From an uncultured Eubacteriales bacterium (lineage in GTDB: Bacteria; Bacillota; Clostridia; Peptostreptococcales; Anaerovoracaceae): DNA of 13,406 bases. Positions 7,043 through 13,281 of this stretch are shown piece by piece; the stretch's first letter is position 1; each line of letters starts with the position of its first letter. A program made the translations under genes and the position numbers. The stretch covers positions 1-13,406 of the forward strand of contig CADCRD010000163.1 of the NCBI GenBank assembly GCA_902803725.1, read 5' to 3'. The notes beneath the pieces were generated by a model. The model was given only the letters and a program-made list of their open reading frames with translations. It searched no databases and was not told the origin of the DNA.

Positions 7043-7957
7043 TTATGCATCGTGCCCGGTGTTGTGATGTTTGATATCTGCTTCCTTTGCGAAATACCAT
7101 CTTAGTATCGCTACGCCTATGATCATTACATAACCGAGCAGACTCCATCTGTCAGGCACTTCCCCGAATAATATGATACCAAGAAATGCCGCGAATATGA
7201 CCTGCGAATAATCAAATACTGATATTTCCTTTGCCGGCGCCGATCTGTAAGCGGCAGTTATAGACAGCTGTCCTCCCAGGCCGCCGAGACTGGCCAGCAG
7301 GAGAAAGATGATCTGCATCATGGTCATTGGATGATAATCAAATATCAAAAAAGGTGCCGCGACTATTGTTGAAAAGGCGGAAAAGCAGAACACGATCACC
7401 GGCCCGCGCTCTCCCCTGTTGCCAAGTTTTCTCAGGAATGCATAAGCTGTTCCCGCGCAGAATCCGCTGGCAAGGCCGATAAATGCAGGCAGACTTGCGA
7501 TCCCTGCGGTGGGCTTCAGGATGAAAGCCGATCCCGTAAATGCCACTGCGACTGCCAGCCAGTCGAATTTGCCCGGCACCTCTTTGATCAGAGGTATCGA
7601 CATCAGCATGGCAAAAAACGGCGACATCTTGTTCAGCATATTTGCATCGGCGATCCCCAGATGATCTATGGCATAAAAATTCGCCACCAGACCCACTGTT
7701 CCGAACATGCATCTTCCTGCAAGATCCCCCAGGCTGCCCTTTTGCACTTTGAATTTTTCGCCCGAACGCATCAGCGTTATTCCGGCAAATATCACAGCGA
7801 AAAAATTTCTGAAAAACGATTTCTGCATCACAGGCAGATCTCCGGACAGCCTGACGAAAATCGACATCAAAGCAAAACTGAAGGCTGCCATAAGTATGAA
7901 CATGATCCCTTTCTTTGTGTTGTGATTATCGAGTCTGTACGGTTTTTGTCCTGACAT
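7043..7957 (-). CDS. EamA/DMT-superfamily transporter (304 aa)
   Basis: This is a membrane protein with about ten hydrophobic segments in two EamA repeats (about residues 17-145 and 155-290). Typical family features include FALMSIFVRLSG in the first helix, NKMSPFFAMLMSIPLIKEVP at the end of the first repeat, and FDYSQVIFAAFLGIILFGEVPD in the second. DMT proteins export or import small metabolites such as amino acids, nucleotides or cofactors; the substrate here cannot be inferred. The N-terminus is cytoplasmic and polar (MSGQKPYRLDNHNTKKG). The ribosome site before the ATG is weak (GGATAAGAAAG). It is the first gene of a likely two-gene unit with pgeF. Confidence 0.9.
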   Translation of the reverse strand: MSGQKPYRLDNHNTKKGIMFILMAAFSFALMSIFVRLSGDLPVMQKSFFRNFFAVIFAGITLMRSGEKFKVQKGSLGDLAGRCMFGTVGLVANFYAIDHLGIADANMLNKMSPFFAMLMSIPLIKEVPGKFDWLAVAVAFTGSAFILKPTAGIASLPAFIGLASGFCAGTAYAFLRKLGNRGERGPVIVFCFSAFSTIVAAPFLIFDYHPMTMMQIIFLLLASLGGLGGQLSITAAYRSAPAKEISVFDYSQVIFAAFLGIILFGEVPDRWSLLGYVMIIGVAILRWYFAKEADIKHHNTGHDA

Positions 7958-8057
7958 AATGCTTTCTTATCCGTTTTTCCCCTGTTCGCTTTCATTCAGA
8001 GCCGATGCGCGCAGTGTTTGCACGATCAGCAAATCAACATTCTTTCAGATAGTGTGA

Positions 8058-8086
8058 ATTATAGCAATTTGCAATACATCTGGCAA
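8058..8086 (-). promoter_or_regulatory. Strong sigma-A promoter of eamA-pgeF
   Basis: The minus strand reads TTGCCA (8081-8086), a 17-base spacer, then a perfect TATAAT (8058-8063). Transcription would begin near 8051, giving a leader of about 90 bases. The 7958-8218 gap also holds the start region of the plus-strand lipoprotein gene. For that gene only weak promoter candidates are visible, such as a GATAAT at about 8190-8195 with a poor -35. Confidence 0.8.
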
Positions 8087-8204
8087 CATCTCAGCTGCAC
8101 TTTAGGTTGTTTTAAGACATGGTATGTATCATTTAAAAAACCCTTCCGTAGGATCTGTTCCGGTTTTCAGGCTCCGCATCCGAGTGCCGGATAATACAAA
8201 AAAG

Positions 8205-8210
8205 CGAGGT
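8205..8210 (+). promoter_or_regulatory. Ribosome binding site GAGGTG that selects the GTG start at 8219
   Basis: GAGGTG lies eight bases before the GTG at 8219. An ATG two bases earlier (8217) is out of frame and stops after 11 codons, so the GTG is the start of the long reading frame. Confidence 0.7.
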
Positions 8211-8218
8211 GAACGAAT

Positions 8219-9805
8219 GTGGAAAGACAATTTGAATTCAAACGTTTTGTGACCGCCGCGCTGCTTGTCATCGTCATGGTGGCATGCACGGCGTGCGGCA
8301 GTTCACAGGAAAGTTCAGACAAAAATAAAAAAAAGAAAGCAGATAAAGCCGCAGCAAGTATAACGTACACTTATGTCAGCCCGTCCGGTCTGAAAAGCGA
8401 TCCTTCTTCTGATGCCGGCACAGGTCCGGGAAGCGGCGCCGATACTCAGAGCTTTGATTTCAGCGGCAGCTACAGCGCTGTTCTTTCCGCCGATGGCAAA
8501 GAAGTTTCTTCTGACGGCAAAGACATCAGGACAGAAGAGTCTGATCAGAATGCTGCGCTCGCGGAAAACGGCGGTACTGTCAGCATCACAAAAGCAACTA
8601 TCAGCAAATCAGGTTCCGACAACGATGGTGACAACTGCAATTTCTATGGTCTGAACTCATCTGTTCTGGCCATTGGCAGCAAATCGAAAATATACATTTC
8701 TGACAGCAGTATCGGTTCCGACAGCAAAGGCAGCAATGGTATCTTCTCGACTGACAATGCCGGGGTGTACGCAAACAAAGTCAGCATAAAAACAACGAAT
8801 GGGGACAACTCCAGAGGTCTGGATGCCACATATGGCGGCGTTATTTTCGGAAATAAGCTGGATATCAGCACAGAAAAAGAGCACTGTGCGGCGCTGGCAA
8901 CCGACAGAGGCGGAGGATATATCTCTGTGACAAACAGCAAACTTAAAACAGAAGGTTCCGGCTCGCCGCTTATATATTCGACCGGCGACATCGAGGTCGA
9001 CAACACGACCGGCACGGCCGGCGGCAGTCAGATCGCAGGCATGGAGGGCAAGAACCGCATCGTCATCAACAACTCAAAACTCACGAGCACAAACGATGCC
9101 CGTTCAGGCAGTGATCCAATCAAAAATGGCATCATTTTGTACCAGTCAACATCAGGTGATGCTGATACCGCGACCGGGGAAAAAGCTGAATTCCAGGCAG
9201 CAGACTCAACTCTGAAGACTTCGATCTCAGATGGAGCGATGTTTTATGTGACAAATACGAGTGCCAGAGTCGTTCTTGAGAACACAAAACTGGATTTCAA
9301 TTCCGGTGACGTCGATCTCATCAATGCAGCAGGAAACAACAACAACTGGGGAACAGCCGGCAGCAATGGCGGCAATGTAACGTTTACATGCAGGGACATG
9401 CAGGTCAGGGGCGATGTCAAAGTCGATGACATCAGCAGCATCAGCCTTTATCTTGCAGACGGAACCACCTACACCGGCAGGACAAAAGGCAGCATCTCAT
9501 CTGACAATATGAACGTGAATGTCAGCAAAGATTCAGCATGGATAGTGACTGACAGCTGCACCGTCAGCACGCTGAATGTTGCAAAAGGCGGCAAAGTGAC
9601 CGATAAGGACGGCAAGACCGTATCTGTTGTAAAAGGAGACAGGACTCTTGTCAAAGGCGACAGTGACATCACCGTTACGGTAACCGGGTCGTATGGGACA
9701 AAAGTCAAAAAGAACAGCGATACTGTATACAATACAGATGTCCTCAGCCGCAAAGCATTCGACAAGTATTTCAATACGAAAACTTCGTTCGGCAAAAACA
9801 GCTGA
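8219..9805 (+). CDS. Secreted beta-helix-type lipoprotein of unknown function (528 aa)
   Basis: The N-terminus has basic residues, a hydrophobic segment (11-22) and ACTACGSS. This fits a lipoprotein signal with Cys26 (or Cys23) lipidated, although the -3 residue is not the usual Leu. A Ser/Lys/Gly-rich spacer (27-80) follows. From about 80 the chain is made of short beta-strand repeats ending in xxSxL/I motifs (ITKATISKS, ISDSSIGSD, VTNSKLKTE, INNSKLTST, AADSTLKTS, LENTKLDFN), as in right-handed beta-helix proteins. Landmarks are DNCNFYGLNS (138-147), SRGLDATYGG (198-207), CAALATDRGGG (223-233) and MFYVTNT (341-347). I recognise this as a type common in gut Firmicutes annotated only as hypothetical. 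A surface adhesin or carbohydrate-binding role is a guess. A C-terminal basic tail (495-528) follows. No partner gene is obvious, and a strong terminator closes it. Confidence 0.8.
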   Translation: MERQFEFKRFVTAALLVIVMVACTACGSSQESSDKNKKKKADKAAASITYTYVSPSGLKSDPSSDAGTGPGSGADTQSFDFSGSYSAVLSADGKEVSSDGKDIRTEESDQNAALAENGGTVSITKATISKSGSDNDGDNCNFYGLNSSVLAIGSKSKIYISDSSIGSDSKGSNGIFSTDNAGVYANKVSIKTTNGDNSRGLDATYGGVIFGNKLDISTEKEHCAALATDRGGGYISVTNSKLKTEGSGSPLIYSTGDIEVDNTTGTAGGSQIAGMEGKNRIVINNSKLTSTNDARSGSDPIKNGIILYQSTSGDADTATGEKAEFQAADSTLKTSISDGAMFYVTNTSARVVLENTKLDFNSGDVDLINAAGNNNNWGTAGSNGGNVTFTCRDMQVRGDVKVDDISSISLYLADGTTYTGRTKGSISSDNMNVNVSKDSAWIVTDSCTVSTLNVAKGGKVTDKDGKTVSVVKGDRTLVKGDSDITVTVTGSYGTKVKKNSDTVYNTDVLSRKAFDKYFNTKTSFGKNS

Positions 9806-9834
9806 AACTGAAAGCCGGGCATGATCTCTTATCC

Positions 9835-9896
9835 CTCCCGCACGCTGTGTCAAAAGCAACATTTGTATTTTGGCAGAAGGTGCGGGAGTTTTTTTT
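9835..9896 (+). terminator. Intrinsic terminator after the beta-helix lipoprotein gene
   Basis: A perfect 9-bp stem CTCCCGCAC (9835-9843) pairs with GTGCGGGAG (9880-9888) and is followed by eight T. The 36-base loop can pair further (CAAAA with TTTTG). It ends just before the LexA box, which insulates the SOS cassette from read-through. Confidence 0.88.
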
Positions 9897-9905
9897 GCAA
9901 AAATA

Positions 9906-9919
9906 CGAACACATGTTTG
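9906..9919 (+). promoter_or_regulatory. LexA (DinR) operator, SOS box
   Basis: CGAACACATGTTTG fits the Gram-positive LexA consensus CGAAC-RNRY-GTTYC at 13 of 14 positions (the last base is G). It overlaps the first three bases of the -35 element of the promoter for the polymerase cassette, so bound LexA should block transcription until DNA damage triggers its self-cleavage. The consensus is established for Bacillus; its use here is inferred. Confidence 0.85.
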
Positions 9920-9945
9920 CTTTTCGTGATACTCTGTGCTATACT
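9917..9945 (+). promoter_or_regulatory. Promoter of the SOS polymerase operon
   Basis: TTGCTT (9917-9922), a 17-base spacer and TATACT (9940-9945) form a good sigma-A promoter. Its -35 is overlapped by the LexA box. Transcription should start near 9952, inside a perfect CTCCCGGGAG palindrome (9949-9958). Confidence 0.8.
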
Positions 9946-10004
9946 TGACTCCCGGGAGAAAAAATATATCTGAAAACGACATTACACAAAAGGATGTGAG
10001 CACC

Positions 10005-10268
10005 ATGAAGATGTTGTCTCTGCCGATCAACGCCATCGTCGTATTCAATCAGGGAGACAGACCGCAGCCGCGCAGGTTTCGCTACGTTGAAAGGGATGGC
10101 AGTATGCAGGATGTGAATGTGGACCAGGTGCTGTACGTTGAAGAGAAAAGCCGGCTCAGCAATCCGATATTCATATATCATTGCCAGAGCACGGTACGGG
10201 GAATAAACAGACGCTATGAACTGAAATATTATCTGCGCGATGCGAGATGGGAGCTTTTTAAAATGTAA
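10005..10268 (+). CDS. Small SOS-cassette protein of unknown function (87 aa)
   Basis: This is the first gene under the LexA-controlled promoter and it ends 23 bases before the polymerase start. The product (MKMLSLPINAIVVFNQGDRP to ARWELFKM) is rich in aromatic and basic residues. It reads as alternating short strands (NAIVVFN, RRFRYVE, QVLYVEE, IFIYHCQ, YELKYYL, WELFKM), suggesting a small beta-barrel. No signal peptide or membrane helix is seen, and no known catalytic motif. I have an impression, which I could not check, of similar short proteins upstream of UvrX-like polymerases in other Firmicutes. A role in polymerase loading or control is inferred from position only. The ATG at 10005 has AAAGGA about ten bases upstream. 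An in-frame GTG further upstream (9936) overlaps the promoter and is rejected. Confidence 0.8.
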   Translation: MKMLSLPINAIVVFNQGDRPQPRRFRYVERDGSMQDVNVDQVLYVEEKSRLSNPIFIYHCQSTVRGINRRYELKYYLRDARWELFKM

Positions 10269-10291
10269 GCGGCATCGCCGGATACCGCAAA

Positions 10292-11629
10292 ATGAATAAC
10301 AGAAAAAACAAAAACAAATATTATTTATGCATTGATTTGAAATCCTTCTACGCTTCGGTGGAATGTGCGGAACGCGGACTGGATCCCATGACAACGAATC
10401 TCGTTGTCGCTGATCCGGAACGCAGCAACAAGACGATATGTCTGGCTGTGTCACCCTCGCTGAAAAAGCTGGGCGTGAAAAACCGCTGCCGTGTTTTTGA
10501 GATACCAAAGAATATCGATTACATCATGGCTCCGCCCAGGATGCAGAGGTATATAGATTATGCCGCTGAGATATATGGAGTATATCTTCAGTATATCTCA
10601 CCCGAGGATATCCATGTTTATTCTATCGATGAAGCTTTCTTCGATATAACACCATACCTCGGCACTTATCACATGACACCGCGCGAAATGGCTGTCATGC
10701 TGATGGAAAAAGTGTACGAAAGAGTCGGTGTCCGCGCAACAGCCGGAATAGGCACAAATCTTTATCTTGCGAAGATCGCTCTCGATATAACAGCAAAACA
10801 TGCTGAAGATTTCATAGGGATCCTCGACGAAAACAGCTACCGCGAAACTTTGTGGGATCACAGACCTCTTACCGATTTCTGGAGGATCGGCCGCGGAACG
10901 GCCAGACGTCTTTCAGGGATCGGCATCACTACCATGCGGCAGATAGCTGCCGCGGATGAGGAACTGCTATACAGCATTTTCGGCATAGACGCCGAGCTTT
11001 TGATCGATCATGCCTGGGGCACAGAGCCTGTGACAATCGCGGACATCAAGGCATACAAACCAAAATCCAGTTGTCTTTCCAGCGGCCAGGTCCTGATGAG
11101 AGATTACACCTTCGATGAAGGCAGAGAGATCCTGCGCGAAATGGCGGACGAACTGTGTCTGGACATGACGCGAAAAAAACTTGTGACCTCATCGATGACC
11201 ATAGCTGTCGGCTATTCGAAAACACAAAAAGACAGTTACAGTGAAGGCCGGTACACAGGTGCCGGATGGACATACAAAAATGCAGGATATGCCCATGGAA
11301 CTGCCTCTGTGTCTGTGCCGACCTGTTCTTCGGAAATACTGGTACCAAAGGTGCTGGTTCTGTATGACAGTATCATCGATAAAAACAAGCTGATACGCCG
11401 TTTTCAGATCTCATGCAATGATGTGACAGAGAATGACGGTGAAGAGCAGCTCTCTGTGTTCAGTGCCGGATCCTCTGAACCGGAACACAGTACAGCAATA
11501 CAGCAGACCATGGTCGATATAAAAAATCGTTTTGGCAAAAATGCCATATTCAAGAGCGCAGACCTGAAAGAAGAGGCAACAGCCCTTGAACGCAACAGAC
11601 AGATCGGAGGGCACAAGAGCGGTGAATGA
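10292..11629 (+). CDS. Y-family DNA polymerase, UvrX/YqjW-like (UmuC group, 445 aa)
   Basis: This is a translesion DNA polymerase that copies past damaged bases at the cost of mutations. The catalytic metal ligands are D15 in CIDLKSFYASVE and D113-E114 in VYSIDEAFFDI. F19-Y20 is the steric-gate region. The second acidic residue of the first motif is Lys (DLK), as in UvrX/UmuC-type enzymes. AGIGTNLYLAKIALD and the WRIGRGTARRLSGIGI helix-hairpin-helix follow, then the little-finger domain. QLSVF (386-390) matches the beta sliding clamp-binding motif, after which the tail is flexible. Length is normal for the family. The enzyme should be induced by DNA damage through the upstream LexA box. The ribosome site is weak (GGATACCGCAAAATG), which suggests coupling to translation of the 87-aa gene before it. 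Confidence 0.95.
   Translation: MNNRKNKNKYYLCIDLKSFYASVECAERGLDPMTTNLVVADPERSNKTICLAVSPSLKKLGVKNRCRVFEIPKNIDYIMAPPRMQRYIDYAAEIYGVYLQYISPEDIHVYSIDEAFFDITPYLGTYHMTPREMAVMLMEKVYERVGVRATAGIGTNLYLAKIALDITAKHAEDFIGILDENSYRETLWDHRPLTDFWRIGRGTARRLSGIGITTMRQIAAADEELLYSIFGIDAELLIDHAWGTEPVTIADIKAYKPKSSCLSSGQVLMRDYTFDEGREILREMADELCLDMTRKKLVTSSMTIAVGYSKTQKDSYSEGRYTGAGWTYKNAGYAHGTASVSVPTCSSEILVPKVLVLYDSIIDKNKLIRRFQISCNDVTENDGEEQLSVFSAGSSEPEHSTAIQQTMVDIKNRFGKNAIFKSADLKEEATALERNRQIGGHKSGE
11606..11611 (+). promoter_or_regulatory. Ribosome binding site GGAGGG inside the polymerase gene, for the YolD-like gene
   Basis: GGAGGG lies ten bases before the GTG at 11622. This supports that start over a TTG at 11586, which has no such site. 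Confidence 0.75.
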
Positions 11630-11804
11630 AATAAAACGGAAACCAAATACAAGACATGCAAAAATGCCTGTAAGTCAGAGAGCAAAACAGTTCATGCCCT
11701 TTGCTGCCGTCACAGGGCTCGATGCTGCGCTCCGCGAAAAGGAGATGGAAGTCCGTCTGAGATTTGAAGAAAAGAACAAAGGGATTCCTGTCGATGAGTG
11801 CTGA
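11622..11804 (+). CDS. YolD-like small protein (60 aa)
   Basis: The 60-residue product has the core KMPVSQRAKQFMPFAAVTGL followed by a charged helix (DAALREKEMEVRLRFEEKN). This fits the YolD-like family, in which RAKxFMPFxALxGxxEALREKE is typical. In Bacillus such proteins are encoded next to the SOS polymerases UvrX and YqjW, so the pairing here is conserved. They are proposed to play a role like UmuD; the mechanism is not established. The GTG start overlaps the polymerase stop (GTGAATGA), indicating translational coupling. It converges on the WYL regulator gene with an 18-base gap and no visible terminator. Confidence 0.85.
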   Translation: MNEIKRKPNTRHAKMPVSQRAKQFMPFAAVTGLDAALREKEMEVRLRFEEKNKGIPVDEC

Positions 11805-11822
11805 GAATATCTGCTTTACACA

Positions 11823-12830
11823 TCACTCCTTACTCCGGTAGACTTCCAGCAGTTCTTCAAGTTTTCCGGTCAGCGTACTTCGCACGCTTTCCGGAGACAG
11901 CACTTCAATTTTGCTGCCCAGCTGCATCAGAGAGATATAAAGGCCTTCGGCATCTACGGTCAGGATCCTGTATGTATCCTTTTTGCTGCGCAGCGGTGTG
12001 ACATTATCATAACCAAAAACATCGCGTACTGATCCGAGCCATTTTTTATCGCACCGGATATCGACGGGGATCCTGCTTCCTAAGAAATGACTGGCATTTT
12101 CCTTTGGATAACCGGCCGCTTTTTCACTGAGATCTCCATCAGGAAGATTTGTCACCGGCAGTCTTTTTGCTTCCTCTTTTTCGGCATTATCCATCCTGTC
12201 CAGCCTGTATGTGCTGAGTCCGCTCTTACCGTCTGTATTGCATATCAGATAGTAACTCCTGTCGATCCAGTAAATATTATATGGATTCACCAGATATCGT
12301 CTCCCGTTTTTTCTGTAAACTTTTTTTCCGTCCTCATTCAGATCGAAGTATTTGAATGAGACCTGACGCCCTTCTTTTATAGATACCAGTAAAGTATCCA
12401 GCACATACCTGAATCTGTTAGACGGAACCGAAGTGTGTTCCTGCAGATTGTCTTCGAGCAGCGCCCTGCTGGACGGACCTGCCATTCCGATCAGTTTGTC
12501 CGTCATTTCCCGTGCATCTGTGTCATCTATGAAGACAGCACGCGTCACAGCATCCGTCAGCAGTTTGAGCTGCCAGTCCTCAAAGACCCTGTCGGCATAA
12601 TATGCGCCTCTCATCTCAGGAGACACTCCGCCCGGGTAAACATCCTCTGCCAGTCCCATATCTGACAGGAGTTCGATATCACGTCTCACAGATTTCCGTT
12701 CGGCTGTGATGCCATACTCATCTCTCAGTAAATCGCATATCTTTGCAGCTGTCAGCGGGTGCTCCTCATCTGAATCCTTTTTCAGGATCTCAAGTATGCG
12801 CAAAAGTTTTTGTTTGTTCGGATATTTCAT
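11823..12830 (-). CDS. WYL-domain transcription regulator (335 aa)
   Basis: This is a cytoplasmic DNA-binding regulator. Residues 6-65 form a winged helix-turn-helix (LLRILEILKKDSDEEHPLTA, then TAERKSVRRDIELLSDMGL as recognition region). A helical linker follows (about 85-150). The WYL domain lies at about 155-215, with VSFKYFDLN, YLVNPYNIYWIDRSYYLIC (the W-Y-L triad reads Y193-Y194-L195, with a Trp at 188) and STYRLDRM. A C-terminal WCX-like extension occupies about 250-330. WYL regulators sense nucleic acid or nucleotide ligands and control DNA damage responses (PafBC) or phage defence operons (BrxR, CapW); the target here is unknown. The ATG at 12828-12830 has AAGGA eight bases upstream. 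An upstream in-frame extension to 12992 would run over the promoter and dyad and is rejected. Confidence 0.88.
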   Translation of the reverse strand: MKYPNKQKLLRILEILKKDSDEEHPLTAAKICDLLRDEYGITAERKSVRRDIELLSDMGLAEDVYPGGVSPEMRGAYYADRVFEDWQLKLLTDAVTRAVFIDDTDAREMTDKLIGMAGPSSRALLEDNLQEHTSVPSNRFRYVLDTLLVSIKEGRQVSFKYFDLNEDGKKVYRKNGRRYLVNPYNIYWIDRSYYLICNTDGKSGLSTYRLDRMDNAEKEEAKRLPVTNLPDGDLSEKAAGYPKENASHFLGSRIPVDIRCDKKWLGSVRDVFGYDNVTPLRSKKDTYRILTVDAEGLYISLMQLGSKIEVLSPESVRSTLTGKLEELLEVYRSKE

Positions 12831-12951
12831 TTTTCTTTTCCTTACCCTATGTACGGTTATTTCGCCATTTCTTATTTCTGCATCTTTATCAGAACACAAA
12901 GTCTGACATCGCTGCTCACTATTTTCCGCCACATTTCTCCTGTACGATATG

Positions 12952-12990
12952 ATTTTATCACAATTTACAGGCAAGTACCAGTTTTGGTAC
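12952..12990 (-). promoter_or_regulatory. Candidate WYL gene promoter with overlapping dyad
   Basis: On the minus strand a TAAAAT -10 (12952-12957) lies 17 bases from TGGTAC, a poor -35 match. That TGGTAC is one arm of a perfect dyad GTACCA-AAAC-TGGTAC (plus-strand positions 12975-12990). A good -10 with a dyad in place of the -35 suggests a regulated, possibly autoregulated, promoter. The rest of the 12831-13120 gap holds only the divergent plus-strand promoter and leader. Confidence 0.45.
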
Positions 12991-13046
12991 ACACCAGCAT
13001 CTGATAAAGAGTTATCCTTTAACCATAAAGAACAGTAAAACGTGTG

Positions 13047-13074
13047 TTGAGTTTATATAAAAAACGTATATGTC
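13047..13074 (+). promoter_or_regulatory. Candidate promoter of the right-edge small-protein operon
   Basis: TTGAGT (13047-13052), a 16-base spacer and TATGTC (13069-13074) lie in an AT-rich stretch. Transcription would start close to 13081, where a hairpin GGCTGC-GCT-GCAGCC (13081-13095) begins. Confidence 0.45.
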
Positions 13075-13080
13075 TTTGCC

Positions 13081-13095
13081 GGCTGCGCTGCAGCC
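13081..13095 (+). other. GC-rich hairpin at the predicted 5' end of the small-protein mRNA
   Basis: GGCTGC and GCAGCC form a perfect 6-bp stem with a three-base loop. No T-run follows, so it is not a terminator. It sits at the expected +1 and ends about 25 bases before the start codon. Confidence 0.45.
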
Positions 13096-13120
13096 CGCAT
13101 GATGGAAAGAGGTGAAAAGC

Positions 13121-13225
13121 ATGTTATCTACATTCATTATGGTTGGATTGATCGTCAAATACTGGTGGGTGCCGCTGCTGATCATGGTAATTGCATCTTT
13201 CATCTACGGATGGATCAAAGGATGA
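13121..13225 (+). CDS. Small hydrophobic membrane peptide (34 aa)
   Basis: The reading frame starts MLSTFIMVGLIVKYWWVPLL and ends SFIYGWIKG. Almost the whole chain is hydrophobic. A Lys13-Tyr-Trp-Trp cluster lies in the middle and a Lys near the end, so it is either one long transmembrane helix or a helical hairpin. The strong AGAGGTGA site five bases before the ATG argues that it is truly translated. It is the first gene of an operon divergent from the WYL regulator. I do not recognise the family. It could be a membrane-active toxin-like peptide, a small subunit of a membrane complex, or a leader. Confidence 0.65.
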   Translation: MLSTFIMVGLIVKYWWVPLLIMVIASFIYGWIKG

Positions 13226-13281
13226 TCCCGGCGAAGGCATCACCCGCCATAATTCAGGAAATAACAAGCGGAGGTAAAACA

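Noticed and set aside
9936..10004. Upstream extension of the 87-aa protein to a GTG at 9936
   Set aside because: The extension would start inside the promoter, before the -10 element, so it cannot be on the transcript. The ATG at 10005 has its own AAAGGA site.
11586..11621. TTG start giving a 72-aa form of the YolD-like protein
   Set aside because: It has no ribosome site. The GTG at 11622 has GGAGGG ten bases upstream and fits the family N-terminus.
12831..12992. 54-codon N-terminal extension of the WYL regulator
   Set aside because: It covers the candidate promoter and dyad, is Cys-rich and lacks domain character, while the ATG at 12830 has a good AAGGA site and begins just before the winged helix.
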